Below are positions 1 to 10,720 of a stretch of 64,000 bases of DNA, piece after piece. The notes beneath the pieces are model-generated. The model was given only the letters and a program-made list of their open reading frames with translations. It searched no databases and was not told the DNA's origin. A program made the translations under genes and the position numbers. Numbering within the stretch: the first letter of the stretch is position 1; the number at the start of each line of letters is the position of its first letter. Where the stretch lies: the NCBI GenBank assembly GCA_024195265.1, contig JAJLRJ010000006.1:3649407-3713406 (forward strand), read 5' to 3'. This DNA comes from Dendrophyllia cribrosa. Lineage: Eukaryota; Cnidaria; Anthozoa; Scleractinia; Dendrophylliidae.

Positions 1-377
1 GAAGGTTCTTAAAATTCTTAATCGATAGACCAGTGACTCGCGTTGTGGGTTACATAAACCTTTCTCTAAAGTCCTTTTTGGTGACCCGTATCGGTTTTCT
101 GTTCCATCATAAATAAACACACTCAATGTCTGTGAACACTTTCTTGTCGTCCCTTTCAATAACTGATACAGCTGATCCTCCTTTCTCGCTTATAGAGAAA
201 GCAATATGTCAAATACGAGGAAAAGTGTTTCAAGAAGGCAAGAAAGAAAAAACGGCTCACATCCACGAATTTGTATTCTCACGGCAACAAGAATCTGAAC
301 AGTTTTGCGGTGCATCTTTCCATTTTCAACTTGAAAATATTAATTAGTGTTGTGGAGGTCACCTGAGTAAAAATAAA
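1..377. other. No gene recognised
   Basis: No coding sequence, RNA gene or clear repeat is visible here. The short open frame at 126-347 shows no family resemblance. Confidence 0.4.
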
Positions 378-612
378 CTCTAGACCACAGGGAACCCAAA
401 CGCTTTATTAGCTATAGCATAATCATTTAATAAAATATTGTTATTTACCTGTTTTTCTGTGTCTTCTTGAGTCGTTTTGGAAGCGATTTGAATCAGAGCG
501 AAGACGGTTGACCTTGCACGTTTCAAATATTATCTTGTCTGCCGCTTCGTAAATACGACGCGCCTATTACGTCTCAAGTTGCCATTATTATTATTAACTC
601 AAGTTCCCATTA

Positions 613-678
613 CCATTAACTATTAACTCTACTCGGGGAGAATCTCGGGTTTCAATTTAAGAGTTAATAGTTAATTGC
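613..678. repeat. Short inverted repeat (hairpin)
   Basis: TTAACTATTAACTCT is followed about 30 bases later by AGAGTTAATAGTTAA, a perfect 15-bp inverted pair. It lies inside the larger long-TIR element, just inside the left arm. Confidence 0.6.
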
Positions 679-699
679 GTCGACGAAGGAGACGCTTCC

Positions 700-885
700 T
701 AATCTTGTCGGCTAGGCGGAACGAATCGAGAAAAGTGTCGGTACCAAATCTGCACCATCTTGAAACGTCACAATAGTATCCAGCATGCTTAGCGCGTCGT
801 CTAAGCGGAACGAATCAAGAAAAGTGTCGGTACCAAATCTGCGCCATCTTGAAACGTCACAATAGTATCCAGCATTCCCAGCGCG
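700..885. repeat. Tandem duplication, 89-bp period, two copies
   Basis: The block GGAACGAATCRAGAAAAGTG ... CAATAGTATCCAGCAT occurs at about 716 and again at about 805. Only a few substitutions separate the two units. It lies inside the long-TIR element. Confidence 0.8.
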
Positions 886-939
886 TGGAAATCAGGCATC
901 ATCCTGGGGAGCTGGGGTTCCGAAATGTTCTGAAATGTC

Positions 940-1127
940 AGGCTTCTTTTTGGGAAATTGGGTTAGGTTAAAATCGGCGAGCGAAGCGAGCCAAGCGCGG
1001 ACTGGGGAAGAGGGAAGGGGGGGGGGGGGCGCCGCCCCTTCCCTCTTCCCCAGTCCGCGCTTGGCCCGCTTCGCTCGCCGATTTTAACCTAACCCAATTC
1101 CCCAAAAAGAAGCCTGTTCACAGGCTA
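940..1127. mobile_element. Palindromic MITE, hAT-like, 8-bp target duplication
   Basis: This 188-bp near-perfect palindrome is flanked by GAAATGTC on both sides (932-939 and 1128-1135). The right end reads AAGCCTGTTCACAGGCTA; the left end has lost its outer dozen bases. The arms carry GGGTTAGGTTAAAATCGGCG and meet at a G-run/C-run centre. The same end sequence flanks 13609-13728 and 33156-34428. An 8-bp duplication fits the hAT superfamily, but without a transposase this stays an inference. Confidence 0.85.
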
Positions 1128-2099
1128 GAAATGTCACATGTGAATAATCTATTTGTCTTGATTTAGTTTCGGATATTTTCCCGATTTTGAAATAGTGCGG
1201 CTCAATATTTCAATGCCTACTTAAAGTATGCAGTGGAAAAATTGGACAAAGGTTCTTCTCCGGACCAAGTAAGTTGTTGGGTCTCTTTGGAATCAAGCAA
1301 GAAGTTATCGTATTTTCCTCGCTACCGTTCTAGTATGTTTTGAATGTTCTATCTTGATTTTGCTGTGGTTCTCTGCCTGATTTGGGAAGCTTTCACCTAA
1401 ATACCGACGTCGTTATTCGCGATGTTCTACGGTACGGTGCAGTTCGCTGTTTGTCTTGCAGCAATAATTCACTGACCGGCCGCGCCAGGCGAACGCAGGT
1501 TAACTTTACAGTGCTCGAAATTGCGCCTGTGTCGGGCGCATTTGCGACTAAAGATTTCGCAGTTTTGTGACTAAAATTTGTCCAGCTAATAAAGGAATTA
1601 TATTCAACAATCTTGTGTATTACTTGCAACTGGTAGCTGTAATTTTATCCGAAAAATCCTGCGAAATTCACGTTGAATGTTGTGTGACTTAATCGTCGAT
1701 TTCATTCTCCATTTAAAACGCGGTGTCCAAGAAGTTTATCACGGGAGCACTTTTTCAGGCTTTTCTCAGAAATTTCTCATTTCCGGTTCCGGTATTAGTA
1801 CGTGTACTGAGGAGTATGATTTCAGAATCGGAGAAATAACCGAAATGAAATCATGACAAATATACTATTTATATGTCGTAACAATCTGAGACCTTTCGGA
1901 GTACACAGCACGGCAGGATTTTGCCCGATCCCACGGCGATAGCGTGAATTTGTTTGATGTCGGCCCGACGCTTTTGCCTGCGTGACATATCTCGCGACAT
2001 AGCCCTTTTAAACAGTGGCTGAATTAATTCATGAAACTGAGGTACTAGGTCAAGACGAGGTGCTACGGGATAAGGAGACGCACTATAATCTCTTATTAC
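1128..2099. other. Interior of the long-TIR element, no gene seen
   Basis: Unique-looking sequence with only short open frames on both strands and no recognisable domain. Confidence 0.4.
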
Positions 2100-2404
2100 T
2101 ACTAGTAATAATGTAAACTTGAGATGTAATAGGTGCGTCGGATTTACAAAGCGGCAGACAAGATAATATTTTAAACGTGTCAACCGTCTTCGCTCTGATT
2201 CAAATCGCTTCCCGAAAAGAACTAAAAAAGACACAGGAACACAGGTAAATAACAATATTTTATTAAATGATTGTTATTATGGTTAATAAAGCGTTTGGGT
2301 TCCCTGTGCTCTAGACTGACATCTTGAAGGTTATTTACTTTTTGGAGTCAAAAAGCAAAGTTTGTGGTAAGAGAAAGAAAGTGTCTTTCTTTTGACTTTG
2401 TGAT

Positions 2405-2470
2405 ATGTACTGGATCCGCTTGCGCATCCTACCATATTTCTTGTTTGATTATTGGTATTACGGAAATTGA
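2405..2470 (+). repeat. Direct repeat copy 1 (partner at 5974-6041)
   Basis: GTACTGGATCCGCTTGC through TGGTATTACGG and AATTGAA is repeated 3.57 kb downstream in the same orientation with few changes. Sequences outside the 66 bp differ, so this is not a simple long duplication. It may be the conserved end of a repeat family present twice. Confidence 0.75.
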
Positions 2471-2700
2471 AGGGTAAAATTATTTACGTTCGTTTGAGCG
2501 CAGCGAATTAGAACGTAAATGTATTTTCCGCTGGTATTCCAAGTAATTTATTCTACTTGTTTCGCTCTATCGCCTGCCGCACCCCCTATTGTGTATTACA
2601 CACGTCCTATTGGTCAGCTTTCTAGTACTTATACCTTGGCCGATTTATGAATTTCACTCACGCTTGCGGTTCCATGCAGTTTACACATCTTTTTAGCCCA

Positions 2701-2817
<117 letters not shown>

Positions 2818-3099
2818 TGGTTATTATGTTTTCGCTTTATTTTGTTCCGCGGGTTTTACATTATATGAAATGTCAGTATGCTGTTGGTACACTTTTTTGT
2901 TGTACCCTTTTTGGCCTTCAGCTCATTACTGGGCATTAATTATAAGCAAACATAATAGTTATCTCGTGGCCCATAGTATTCACAGCGGGAAGGGGGTTCT
3001 AGCTAACGGGTTAAATCCGAATTCGCTTTTATGGTCAGATCAATTCACAGGATATATTGTCGCCCTAGGAATGGAGTTTCCGGACTAATCTATTGGAGA

Positions 3100-3245
3100 A
3101 ATTTATATATTGCACGGGCACTGACCTAAATAATGTTTTATCAATATATGCGGCACTGGACCAGACAAGGATCTTTTTTATTTATGTGGCACTGGCCGAA
3201 TAATGATTCATTACTTTATATGGCACTGGTTTGAAACAATGTATT
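3100..3245 (+). repeat. Degenerate minisatellite, about 35-bp unit
   Basis: Four diverged units share the core TTATATGYGGCACTGG followed by AAYAATG, at about 3110, 3147, 3181 and 3217. The same core recurs singly near 54420, suggesting a dispersed repeat. Confidence 0.6.
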
Positions 3246-3249
3246 ATTG

Positions 3250-3394
3250 ATTCCTCGCGAAGCGAGGGCCGAAGGCCCGAGCGTAGCGAGGTTAATAAAT
3301 TTGACGGCCGAAGGCCGCTCGGGTGCTCGGGTCTCGGGAGCTGAGCCGCGCCAAATCGAGCGAAAAATATATTTATATATATATATATATATAC
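3250..3394. repeat. GC-rich palindromes followed by (TA)n
   Basis: CCTCGCGAAGCGAGG and GGCCGAAGGCC form small perfect palindromes at 3253-3300, and a related GGCCGAAGGCC sits at about 3306. A (TA)n microsatellite follows at about 3366-3393. The same GGGCCGAAGGCCC core lies in the left TIR at 18029, so this is probably a remnant of that repeat type. Confidence 0.55.
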
Positions 3395-3404
3395 TGAAGA
3401 TGTC

Positions 3405-3719
3405 GTGCAGTTGCCTGGCAACAAAAATCGCGGCGCGCGCTCATGTTTATTCATGGAGGCGAATGGCGGCCGGGCTGTCTGTGAAAAAGCGTTTAATCTC
3501 GGTGAAACACGACCAATTTCTGATGCAAATGGGAAAGAACAGCAAACACAACAACGCTGGATTCAACAAGTGGCTGGAAATCCTTTCCCGAGAAGATTAA
3601 CCACCGAAACTCCGCTGGAGCGAGAACGGCGACTTGAAATTCAGCGCGATCAAGCAACGAAGAAACATTACGACAGCATCGATTACAAAGACTTCGAACA
3701 GCCTAGGCACACCGTTTGA
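3405..3719 (+). CDS. Hypothetical open frame, possible fragment of a larger ORF
   Basis: An open frame of about 100 codons. Its second half is charged (LTTETPLERERRLEIQRDQA), a composition reminiscent of the Arg/Glu-rich N-terminal segments of some transposon-encoded helicase or HAT-like proteins. No conserved domain can be shown. The ATG at 3405 follows a (TA)n tract and has no supporting context. It could be an exon fragment, a transposon relic or chance. Confidence 0.2.
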   Translation: MQLPGNKNRGARSCLFMEANGGRAVCEKAFNLGETRPISDANGKEQQTQQRWIQQVAGNPFPRRLTTETPLERERRLEIQRDQATKKHYDSIDYKDFEQPRHTV

Positions 3720-5300
3720 GTTTGTTCAAACGTCTTGACCAAATGCCTCCATTAGAATTCTGAACGAAACCGATCAGAAGAGGCGACACCCACTGGAAGT
3801 GTTGGACAAAATGATTCTGTTTATCCTGTGTTTATAGACGCAACGATAGGCGGCAAGAATTACACGATCAGCTAAATACTCGTGACGAATATCTTTTATA
3901 CGGTAGGGTAAAACAAACACTTATTACAGGAAAGGCTCAAAGAAGAAGAACGATTAAGAAATCTCGCTCAAACCACCGCATTTTAAGATATACATTTAAG
4001 GACGTTCGCGCTAATTGTTTATGCGCATCCTTACTGCGCACGCAATTTATGTCGCAACGCCATGCTACGTCATGCACGAGCGCGCGCGCAAGAGAAGAAA
4101 TCTAAGCACATAAAGGGCTGATAGCCGTTGTGTTACTTGGCTTAGATTTAACTCGCTTGGATGGTCGGTGACCCCCAGTTTTGGAAAGGTGCAAGAAAAC
4201 TGGTCTGATCTGATGGAAGCCAAAACTCTTTCCAGCGCAGATATATAGTTCTACAAAATGTATCGATGGTGTCAACATGTAATTTCTCTTTCAAGTATGA
4301 TCAAAACTACAGATCACACAGGTGGAAATTATTTCACAAATATACAACATTTGCATAATGTGGCATTATTTGTGAATGAGCAGTGAGCGAAATATGCTTT
4401 GTATACGCTATCTTGAGTTTACGGCATTCCTTGCAAAATACGTCAATAAGAAATAATATTCAAATGGTTTAGTAAGGAGAATTTCTGTCTACAATTTTGA
4501 TTTTGTAAGGAAAAAACAATTTTCTGTTGGCAATCGTGACCAGCTACAGTAATGTGTAGCATCTGTATAGATAAACACATGACACATCAACATTACTGCT
4601 TCACATTTATTATTGGAATGGTGATCAGTATCTCAAATCTCCTCACAATATCAGTGTACGAACAAGTACATAGATTATGCAAATTGAGAACCTGATCACC
4701 TTTAACATGAGTTGTCTGTGGAAATTGAATACAAATTCACTGTAGTTATGACTATGTGATTTGTAATGACACCAGTAAGGAGAATGTACATCTACAAATT
4801 AATTTTGATTTTGAGATTTTTAAAAGGGTTAACTTGTCATGAAGGCCTAAGTCCTGGTCTTAACCTACGAATTCTCCATCCTGGTCTCTATACATTGCGA
4901 ATGATATTTGCAGAGAATCTGTTGCTTCATCTTGAATGTTCATGTTTAACTTTTGTAATCAATTTTGTAATTCTCATGACCTGTATCCACAATATAGTTT
5001 TAACTCCTGCAATCTCAACCATTCAAGCGAATAGTGAATTGGATTAGCAATTATTTGATACACATCACATAGAACAACAGCTACAGCAGTATGTAAAGGG
5101 AACAGGTTAATTTTGGGAGATAGCACTCACAAGCTTTAAAAAGGAAATTAAATCAAGACAGCAGGAGTTACCTGTATTCCTGATAAACAAACTCTCACCC
5201 AATCAAAATAAACAGAACACCACTGCATATTGTCCTCAACCCATGTCCACAACAATACTGTACATCCACTTTCAGACCAATTTTCTTTCAAACAAAAATT
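3720..5300. other. Gene-free stretch with a weak direct repeat
   Basis: No coding sequence is supported. AGTAAGGAGAAT ... CTACAA ... TTTTGATTTTG recurs loosely at about 4470 and 4772. A short alternating CG tract (GCGCGCGCGC) lies near 4081. Confidence 0.4.
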
Positions 5301-5310
5301 AATGAACAAA

Positions 5311-5340
5311 GGTGGGGGGGGGGGGGGGGGGGTGGGGGTG
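5311..5340 (+). repeat. G-rich homopolymer tract
   Basis: A run of about 20 G is broken by a single T and followed by more G. The glycine and proline runs in the overlapping frames are products of this tract. Confidence 0.85.
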
Positions 5341-5973
5341 GAAAGAAGGGCCCTAGGATCTTTTGATACCCAGTCCCATAGCAGTCCCACAGCTCAAAAC
5401 CCAAAACTGACCAGTACCAGTTCCCATTTATTATAATTTAAGAAGACAGGGCACTAACTACAAGTTAAATCGAAGCGACTGTGAACGAGAATGTCTCAAC
5501 TTTAAATTTCAGGGCCATTGCCGGCATGCAACCCAACCTCTCCAGTCAAATCAGAAATTCCATCTCTCCCACATCGCTAAAATTTTGCAGTGCATCCTCC
5601 CCCGAGCTTCGCGAGGTTCTGCGATACACGTATTTCTAGTTTATGTAGTAGTGGCATTTTCGGAGAGACGGTACTTTGTTGGCAGTTTTGTGCGCTCATG
5701 AATACGGGGCGGGTGTTCGTTTGTTCTTTTAGTTCGTTTATTGTGTTTTTGCTTTTTCAAATGATTTCTTCAAGCATAGCATGGAAAGGCTTCCACAATC
5801 TTTCTTCACTGGGCACTAATCAGGTGTTAAAGGTGATGTTAAAGCCCAGAGCAGATAGTACAGCCAAACCTTACATGCGTGTTATTAAAAGAAGAGTATA
5901 TAAAGAATTGTAAGAATAGTGTTAGCTTAATTTACTTGCATTCCTTTTGTATTTCATCTATGACGTAATAAAA
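5341..5973. other. No gene recognised
   Basis: The open frame at 5590-5913 shows no domain and has a composition like its surroundings. Confidence 0.35.
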
Positions 5974-6041
5974 CTGTACTGGATCCGCTTGCACATCCTA
6001 CCATATTTCTTGTTTGATTATTGGTATTACGGGAATTGAAT
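5974..6041 (+). repeat. Direct repeat copy 2 (partner at 2405-2470)
   Basis: Carries the same GTACTGGATCCGCTTGC ... TGATTATTGGTATTACGG block as copy 1, with a four-base insertion (TCGA) near its end. Confidence 0.75.
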
Positions 6042-6084
6042 CGAAGGGTATATATACTTCATGTAACACAATAATAATTAGAAT

Positions 6085-6100
6085 AAATAATAATATTATT

Positions 6101-6131
<31 letters not shown>

Positions 6132-6137
6132 ACAATA
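6085..6137. repeat. AAT/ATT microsatellite
   Basis: Imperfect (AAT)n/(TAA)n run. Similar runs lie at 7312-7372 and 52108-52146. Confidence 0.85.
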
Positions 6138-6856
6138 AAAATAGTACACATTTTGCTGTTCATTTACAGAAAAGATCCACATGAACATGCAAACATATTT
6201 GCCACGATGCCTCAATAGTGAGGCAATCGAGGGATAAATCGTTCAGCGAATTTGATATTCTATCTTCCAAAAATAAATGTTATTATGGCTGTAATGTTTG
6301 TCTCACCGCACTAAAGATTGTTACCTTCATGGATATGATCGAATAATAATGCAATTGATTGTGAGTTTTCATGCAAATTGTGTTATTGAAAGTATTTTGT
6401 TGAAAAACGATTGTCCAAAAGTGTAAATGATTGTCGTTTCGTGTCAACGAATTTTATATCGACAAAAATGAAAATACATTTACAGCCAATGAATGTCAAA
6501 GGAAGGTATTGTTTATCTTTTGATGATTTTGAATGTTAATACATATGCAAATGAAATTCTTGAACGTTCCTAACGCGCAAATGAAGGTCACATTGGTGTT
6601 AATGAGAGTATATTGACCATAATGAAAAACATTTGGACACAAATGAATGGATCTTTTCTGTAAATGAACAGCAAAAGGTGTGATAAGTTCTTCAACTTCC
6701 ATTGAGCATGTTTATTCGCATGCGCATTAGAATAACTACAATATAATAAATTATGTTCTAAAAGTTCTATCAGGGAGCTCAGGCAAGCACAACGGTAACA
6801 ACAAAGAAAACGTCAGACAACAAAAAGCAACCACTGGGAGGGAGGGTGAGATTGTT

Positions 6857-7074
6857 TCTCATCACGTAATGTTCTCTCCTTCGAATGTCTAAGTTTAAAT
6901 GAAATGAAAATAAAATAAATCCTGCGTTTGGACATCTGCCGTTGTTTTCCATAAAATGGCCAAATGAACCAAAATATGGGATGAACGCGCCACAGGCGGT
7001 CCTGAAACAGCTAGAGATTAACCCAGTTTTTGTAGCGCGAAGATGAATTAGGAGTAGTGCTAGCCTCACCTCCC
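6857..7074 (+). repeat. Duplicated segment, copy 1
   Basis: TTCTCATCACG through GAATTAGGAGTAGTGCTA is repeated at 7521-7711 in the same orientation, 664 bp away. Copy 2 lacks 22 internal bases (about 6942-6963 of copy 1). Both copies run into CT-rich DNA. Confidence 0.9.
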
Positions 7075-7142
7075 TCCCCCCCCCCCCCCCCTTCCCACCT
7101 CCCTCCCCCCCTCCCACCTCCCTCCCCCCCTCCCCCTCCCTG
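7071..7142 (+). repeat. Polypyrimidine tract (C/CT repeats)
   Basis: CCTCCCTCCCCCC-type repeats. The glycine-rich minus-strand frame over it is not a gene. Confidence 0.85.
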
Positions 7143-7311
7143 CATTGCTTACTAAACATAACTTTTTGTTTGTGACGTTCTCCGTCTTTTAACGTACTGC
7201 TTGTTTAAGGCCCTTATTACCTGTTACAGGGAAGATATCTCCATGCTTTTGGATGTAACCCTTTTGGATGCAATCCTCTACAAATGATATCCTGTACCTA
7301 AACTGTGGAGC

Positions 7312-7323
7312 GTAATAATAATA

Positions 7324-7369
<46 letters not shown>

Positions 7370-7372
7370 TAA
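7312..7372 (+). repeat. TAA/AAT microsatellite
   Basis: Roughly 18 units of AAT or TAA with a few interruptions (TGG, TGA). Confidence 0.9.
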
Positions 7373-7520
7373 TAGCATTTATTTAAACGCGATAAAAATT
7401 ACATACAGCGGAGCTGATGTGGTCGTATATTAAAATACTAAGAATTAAGATAGATACTATTTACATCAATATATATTTACAGCAATGAATACTAGTAGTA
7501 ATTGGAAATTAAGGGAGTGC

Positions 7521-7711
7521 TTCTCATCACGCAATGTTCTCTCCTTCCAATGTCTAAGTTTAAATGAAATGAAAATAAAATAAATCCTGCGTTTGGACAT
7601 CTGCCAATGAACCAAAATATGGGATGAACGCGCCACAGGCGGTCCTGAAACAGCTAGAGATTAACCCAGTTTTTGTAGCGCGAAGATGAATTAGGAGTAG
7701 TGCTACCCTCA
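7521..7711 (+). repeat. Duplicated segment, copy 2
   Basis: Second copy of 6857-7074 with a 22-bp deletion and a handful of substitutions. Confidence 0.9.
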
Positions 7712-8060
7712 CCTCCGCCTCCCCCAGGCCCTCACATAAGATCGAGAAGAGTTGTCAGCCAGTCCAAAAAGGCGGCTAAATAATTCGCACCAACCTCGTC
7801 CCCAGGGCCTTCTCCGCTTTTCAAATTCAAAATGGCGAAAACAACTGTCAGAGAAATTACTACGTTTAGAAACTCGATAATATTCATTGTTTTCTCTCAA
7901 AATGACAATTTTATTCGCCATATGATCGCGACATTAATTCTTTTTTAGCGCGCGCTAATACAGTTGATTTCGCTATATAGCGCGGCACCCCAGGGGGGGT
8001 TGGAAGCCTATCCCATGATGCAACGCGAATGAAAGATATATATGAAATTCGTCTGATCAC

Positions 8061-8335
8061 GTGACCTGGCATTTGCTTCTGGTCGTCGAAGCGATCGCGA
8101 CTGCGGAGCTGCTGTTCTTCATGTTTTTTACAGTCTTCGAACTACCATTTCGCCTTTTATCGGTTAGTAACACAACAGAACTATGCTGTGAAATCAAACG
8201 CTGTCGGAAAAGGCAATGTTTTTCATGTCATCTCGTTTTAAAAAGTCTTAAGGAAACCAGAAGGACAAGAAATCAACTTTTGCAAGCTAAGTGTGGGCAT
8301 TTGTTTGACATTTCGTCTGAGCATTTGGTTACAAG
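8061..8335 (+). CDS. Putative first exon inside the 4.1-kb element
   Basis: An open frame of about 92 codons begins 70 bp inside the left TIR and ends at a strong splice donor, CAAG|GTAAGTTAAG, at 8335/8336. The product is Leu/Phe-rich at first and then basic and cysteine-containing (CEIKRCRKRQCFSCHLV). I recognise no family. Placement directly behind a TIR and the good donor suggest the 5' exon of a transposon gene. The partner exon is not identified, so function is unknown and the call is tentative. Confidence 0.35.
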
Positions 8336-9379
8336 GTAAGTTAAGGTTATTTGTGCTCCACCCAGGTTATACAAAATGTAATATTATATACATTTGTATA
8401 ACTGCAATTGCTGTAATTGATTAATTTAAAAGCCTAAGGCTTTGATTCAGTGTAAGCAGACAATACAATAGGTTGTAGAGGAGAAGTTTCGATAATGTGG
8501 CACATGGGACAAAACGAGACAACAGTTCAGTAAAAACAGACAGTTAAACATAGTGATTTTATTTCCCTGTATGCTAAGCGATAAATAGATGGTGCCACTG
8601 AACATATTTAAGTAGAGTTAATTAAAAATACATAGAGGTAGGAGTGTGGTTTATTAAATCCATGTAGACAAACAGAAACGGGGCAAGAATAACAAAGATG
8701 AGACAGTAGTTCAATAAAGGAGACGGCTGCAATCAGATTGATTTTGATCACATTTATTTAGAGTGAAAATTTTGTGAAAGTGGTGATGCTAAATAGAAAA
8801 CCTCAAGTACACCATATATGATATTGAATTATACACTAAAAACAATAATCTCCATTGGGAATGCTTTTTCCATAACTCATTAAAAGTCTTCTTTGTTAAT
8901 GAAACACTGCAGAGTTGAGATGTAGCCTCTTGAAAAGTATTCATCAATACAAGGAAAAGAGGATGCAATCCATGTTGGTGTAAACAGATTGGTTTTCTCA
9001 TCCTTCAAGTGTTTAATTAAGTTGAAAGGCTAAAATATAAATATTGTGTCTTGAAAATGATACTAGTGTGAGCACCCCATAGCTATTCATTTACAGAGTA
9101 GAGAAGAAATTAACTATTCTGGTGTAGATTTTAATTTTTACAATTATTATTATAACAGTTCTTTTAATACTCTCATTATAGGATTTAATTTGAATTTAGT
9201 AGTTTTTTTTATAGATAGCATTTTAGAGGTTTATCTTGACCTACATGTATCAGCCAACATATAACGGGGATGGGAGGTTTCATAGAAGTTTCCTACAGGT
9301 CAAAAAACAGCTATTTAAATAGTCAGCAGTAAATTTAGTGACTTAATTTTTTATTGGGTCTAGTGGCGGTTTGGGGGAT

Positions 9380-10215
9380 TAAGGGCGTTGAAGGACAATG
9401 AGGGTTATGAGGTTTTGTATGTGTAAACATGAGTTTTTATTTTCTTTTGTTCAGATAATTTATATGAAGATAAGGGGCATATGAAAGGAACCAAAGCAAA
9501 TTTAGGACAGTTTAAGCATAGGAGTAGACAGGGTTAGAGGGGTTGGGGAAATTTTAGATGGGGGTTGGGGATTGGGTGGTGGATTTGTGGGTTTATGACA
9601 TATACAGTAAGAAAATAAAAATTTCGAACATGCATGAAATGCCATTTTATTTAGTGTGCCTACAGAGATGCAAATAAATTAGTAGCGGTACTGCTTACAT
9701 TTTGTTGACTCTTAGTGCTTATTTGATTTTCTTTTAATTTCCTTCACTAAACTCTTTTTAGAAAGAAAAGGGCATACAAAAGAAACCAAAACAAATTTGA
9801 GCCAAACACTAACACTGGAGTTGCCAGGGTTTTTTTTTTTTTTTGGGGGGGGGGATTTTGGATAGGGGGTTTTTGGTGGTTGCAGTTTGGGGGTTAGGAG
9901 TTTTTATATGTGTTTTTTCATTTTGTTTTAAATATTATCAGGTTGATAAGGGCATTTAAAAGAATCAAAGCAAACTTGGGTTAAACAATGCATTGAAGTA
10001 GGCAGGGTAAGAGGGGGTTTGTTGATAAAGGATGGTGGGTGGAGGCTTGGGGGTTTAGTGTTTGGTGGGAGAGGGGGGATGGGGGAGGTGTAAAGCCGAT
10101 AAGGGTCTTGAGTTTAGGTATGTGTAAAATGAATTTTTTTCTGAAATCTCTTGCAGGTAGATAAGAAGCACAAGAAAACAACCAAGGAGAGCAATTAGAG
10201 TGGAAAAAAAGCTAT
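9380..10215 (+). repeat. Degenerate tandem repeat with exon-like units
   Basis: A block of the form GATAAGGGCATAAAAGAAACCAAAG recurs at about 9470, 9767, 9949 and 10163. Each is preceded by TTTTT...CTTTT-type pyrimidine DNA and followed by G-rich AGGGTTAGAGGGG-type DNA. Spacing is about 300, 180 and 210 bp. The third and fourth units have AG acceptor-like junctions just before them (TATCAG, TTGCAG). Confidence 0.55.
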
Positions 10216-10486
10216 TCGGTATGTGAAATATTGGTTTATTAAATGTAAACAGACATATGAATATGATTGCGATTAGCGACAATACTCCATTTATAGGTTG
10301 AGTGTAACAAGCAACAGCAGTGCAGGAAAAATATATACAATGTATATTTTTTGTTTACAAGAGGTGGCTACTTCAAATCTATTTTCCTGATTAATAAATC
10401 AATTTGTCAGTGCCATCCATTAGTTGCATCTGTGCTGCTTTGTGCTTGGCTTCTATTACTACTTTATTTAGTTGTAAGGCCTTCAC

Positions 10487-10720
10487 TCAAATTGACATAA
10501 TCTCCTCCTTATGTGATACATGTACATATCCCTCTTTTTGCTCATTCATGCCAAAGTCCTGTCTGTGTGCATTTTCACTCTCCTGCAGAGCCCTCAGAGC
10601 TTGCTGTATGTCATGCTTTTGCTCAGGTGTGAGTTTCAACAAAATATATTTTATGTTGTTTGCAAAGCAAAAAATATAATAACTGCAGATTTTCTTGCAT
10701 TTCTTTGGTGATTTTTTCAA
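10487..10720 (-). CDS. Hypothetical exon-like open frame in the 4.1-kb element
   Basis: The minus-strand frame contains a plausible soluble segment (LTPEQKHDIQQALRALQESE) unlike the low-complexity sequence around it. No domain can be named and no splice sites were confirmed. It could be part of the element's own gene or chance. Confidence 0.2.
   Translation of the reverse strand: MKKSPKKCKKICSYYIFCFANNIKYILLKLTPEQKHDIQQALRALQESENAHRQDFGMNEQKEGYVHVSHKEEIMSI

Larger units (their letters stand above)
378..2317. mobile_element. Non-autonomous DNA element with long imperfect TIRs
   Basis: The sequence at about 378-590 reappears as a reverse complement at about 2100-2317. Both arms hold the CCACAGGGAACCCAAACGC-type end, an AATAT/ATATT block and the segment CAGAGCGAAGACGGTTGA. 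The arms are roughly 215 bp and diverged. Nothing inside looks like a transposase, so I infer a non-autonomous long-TIR element. It contains a tandem duplication and a younger hairpin MITE. Superfamily is not assigned because the outermost bases and target duplication are not clear. Confidence 0.6.

Noticed and set aside
3247..3600. Protein gene over the GC-rich palindromes
   Set aside because: The frame crosses palindromic repeats and a TA microsatellite; no domain.
6779..7159. Glycine-rich minus-strand frame
   Set aside because: Created by the polypyrimidine tract and a duplicated non-coding segment.
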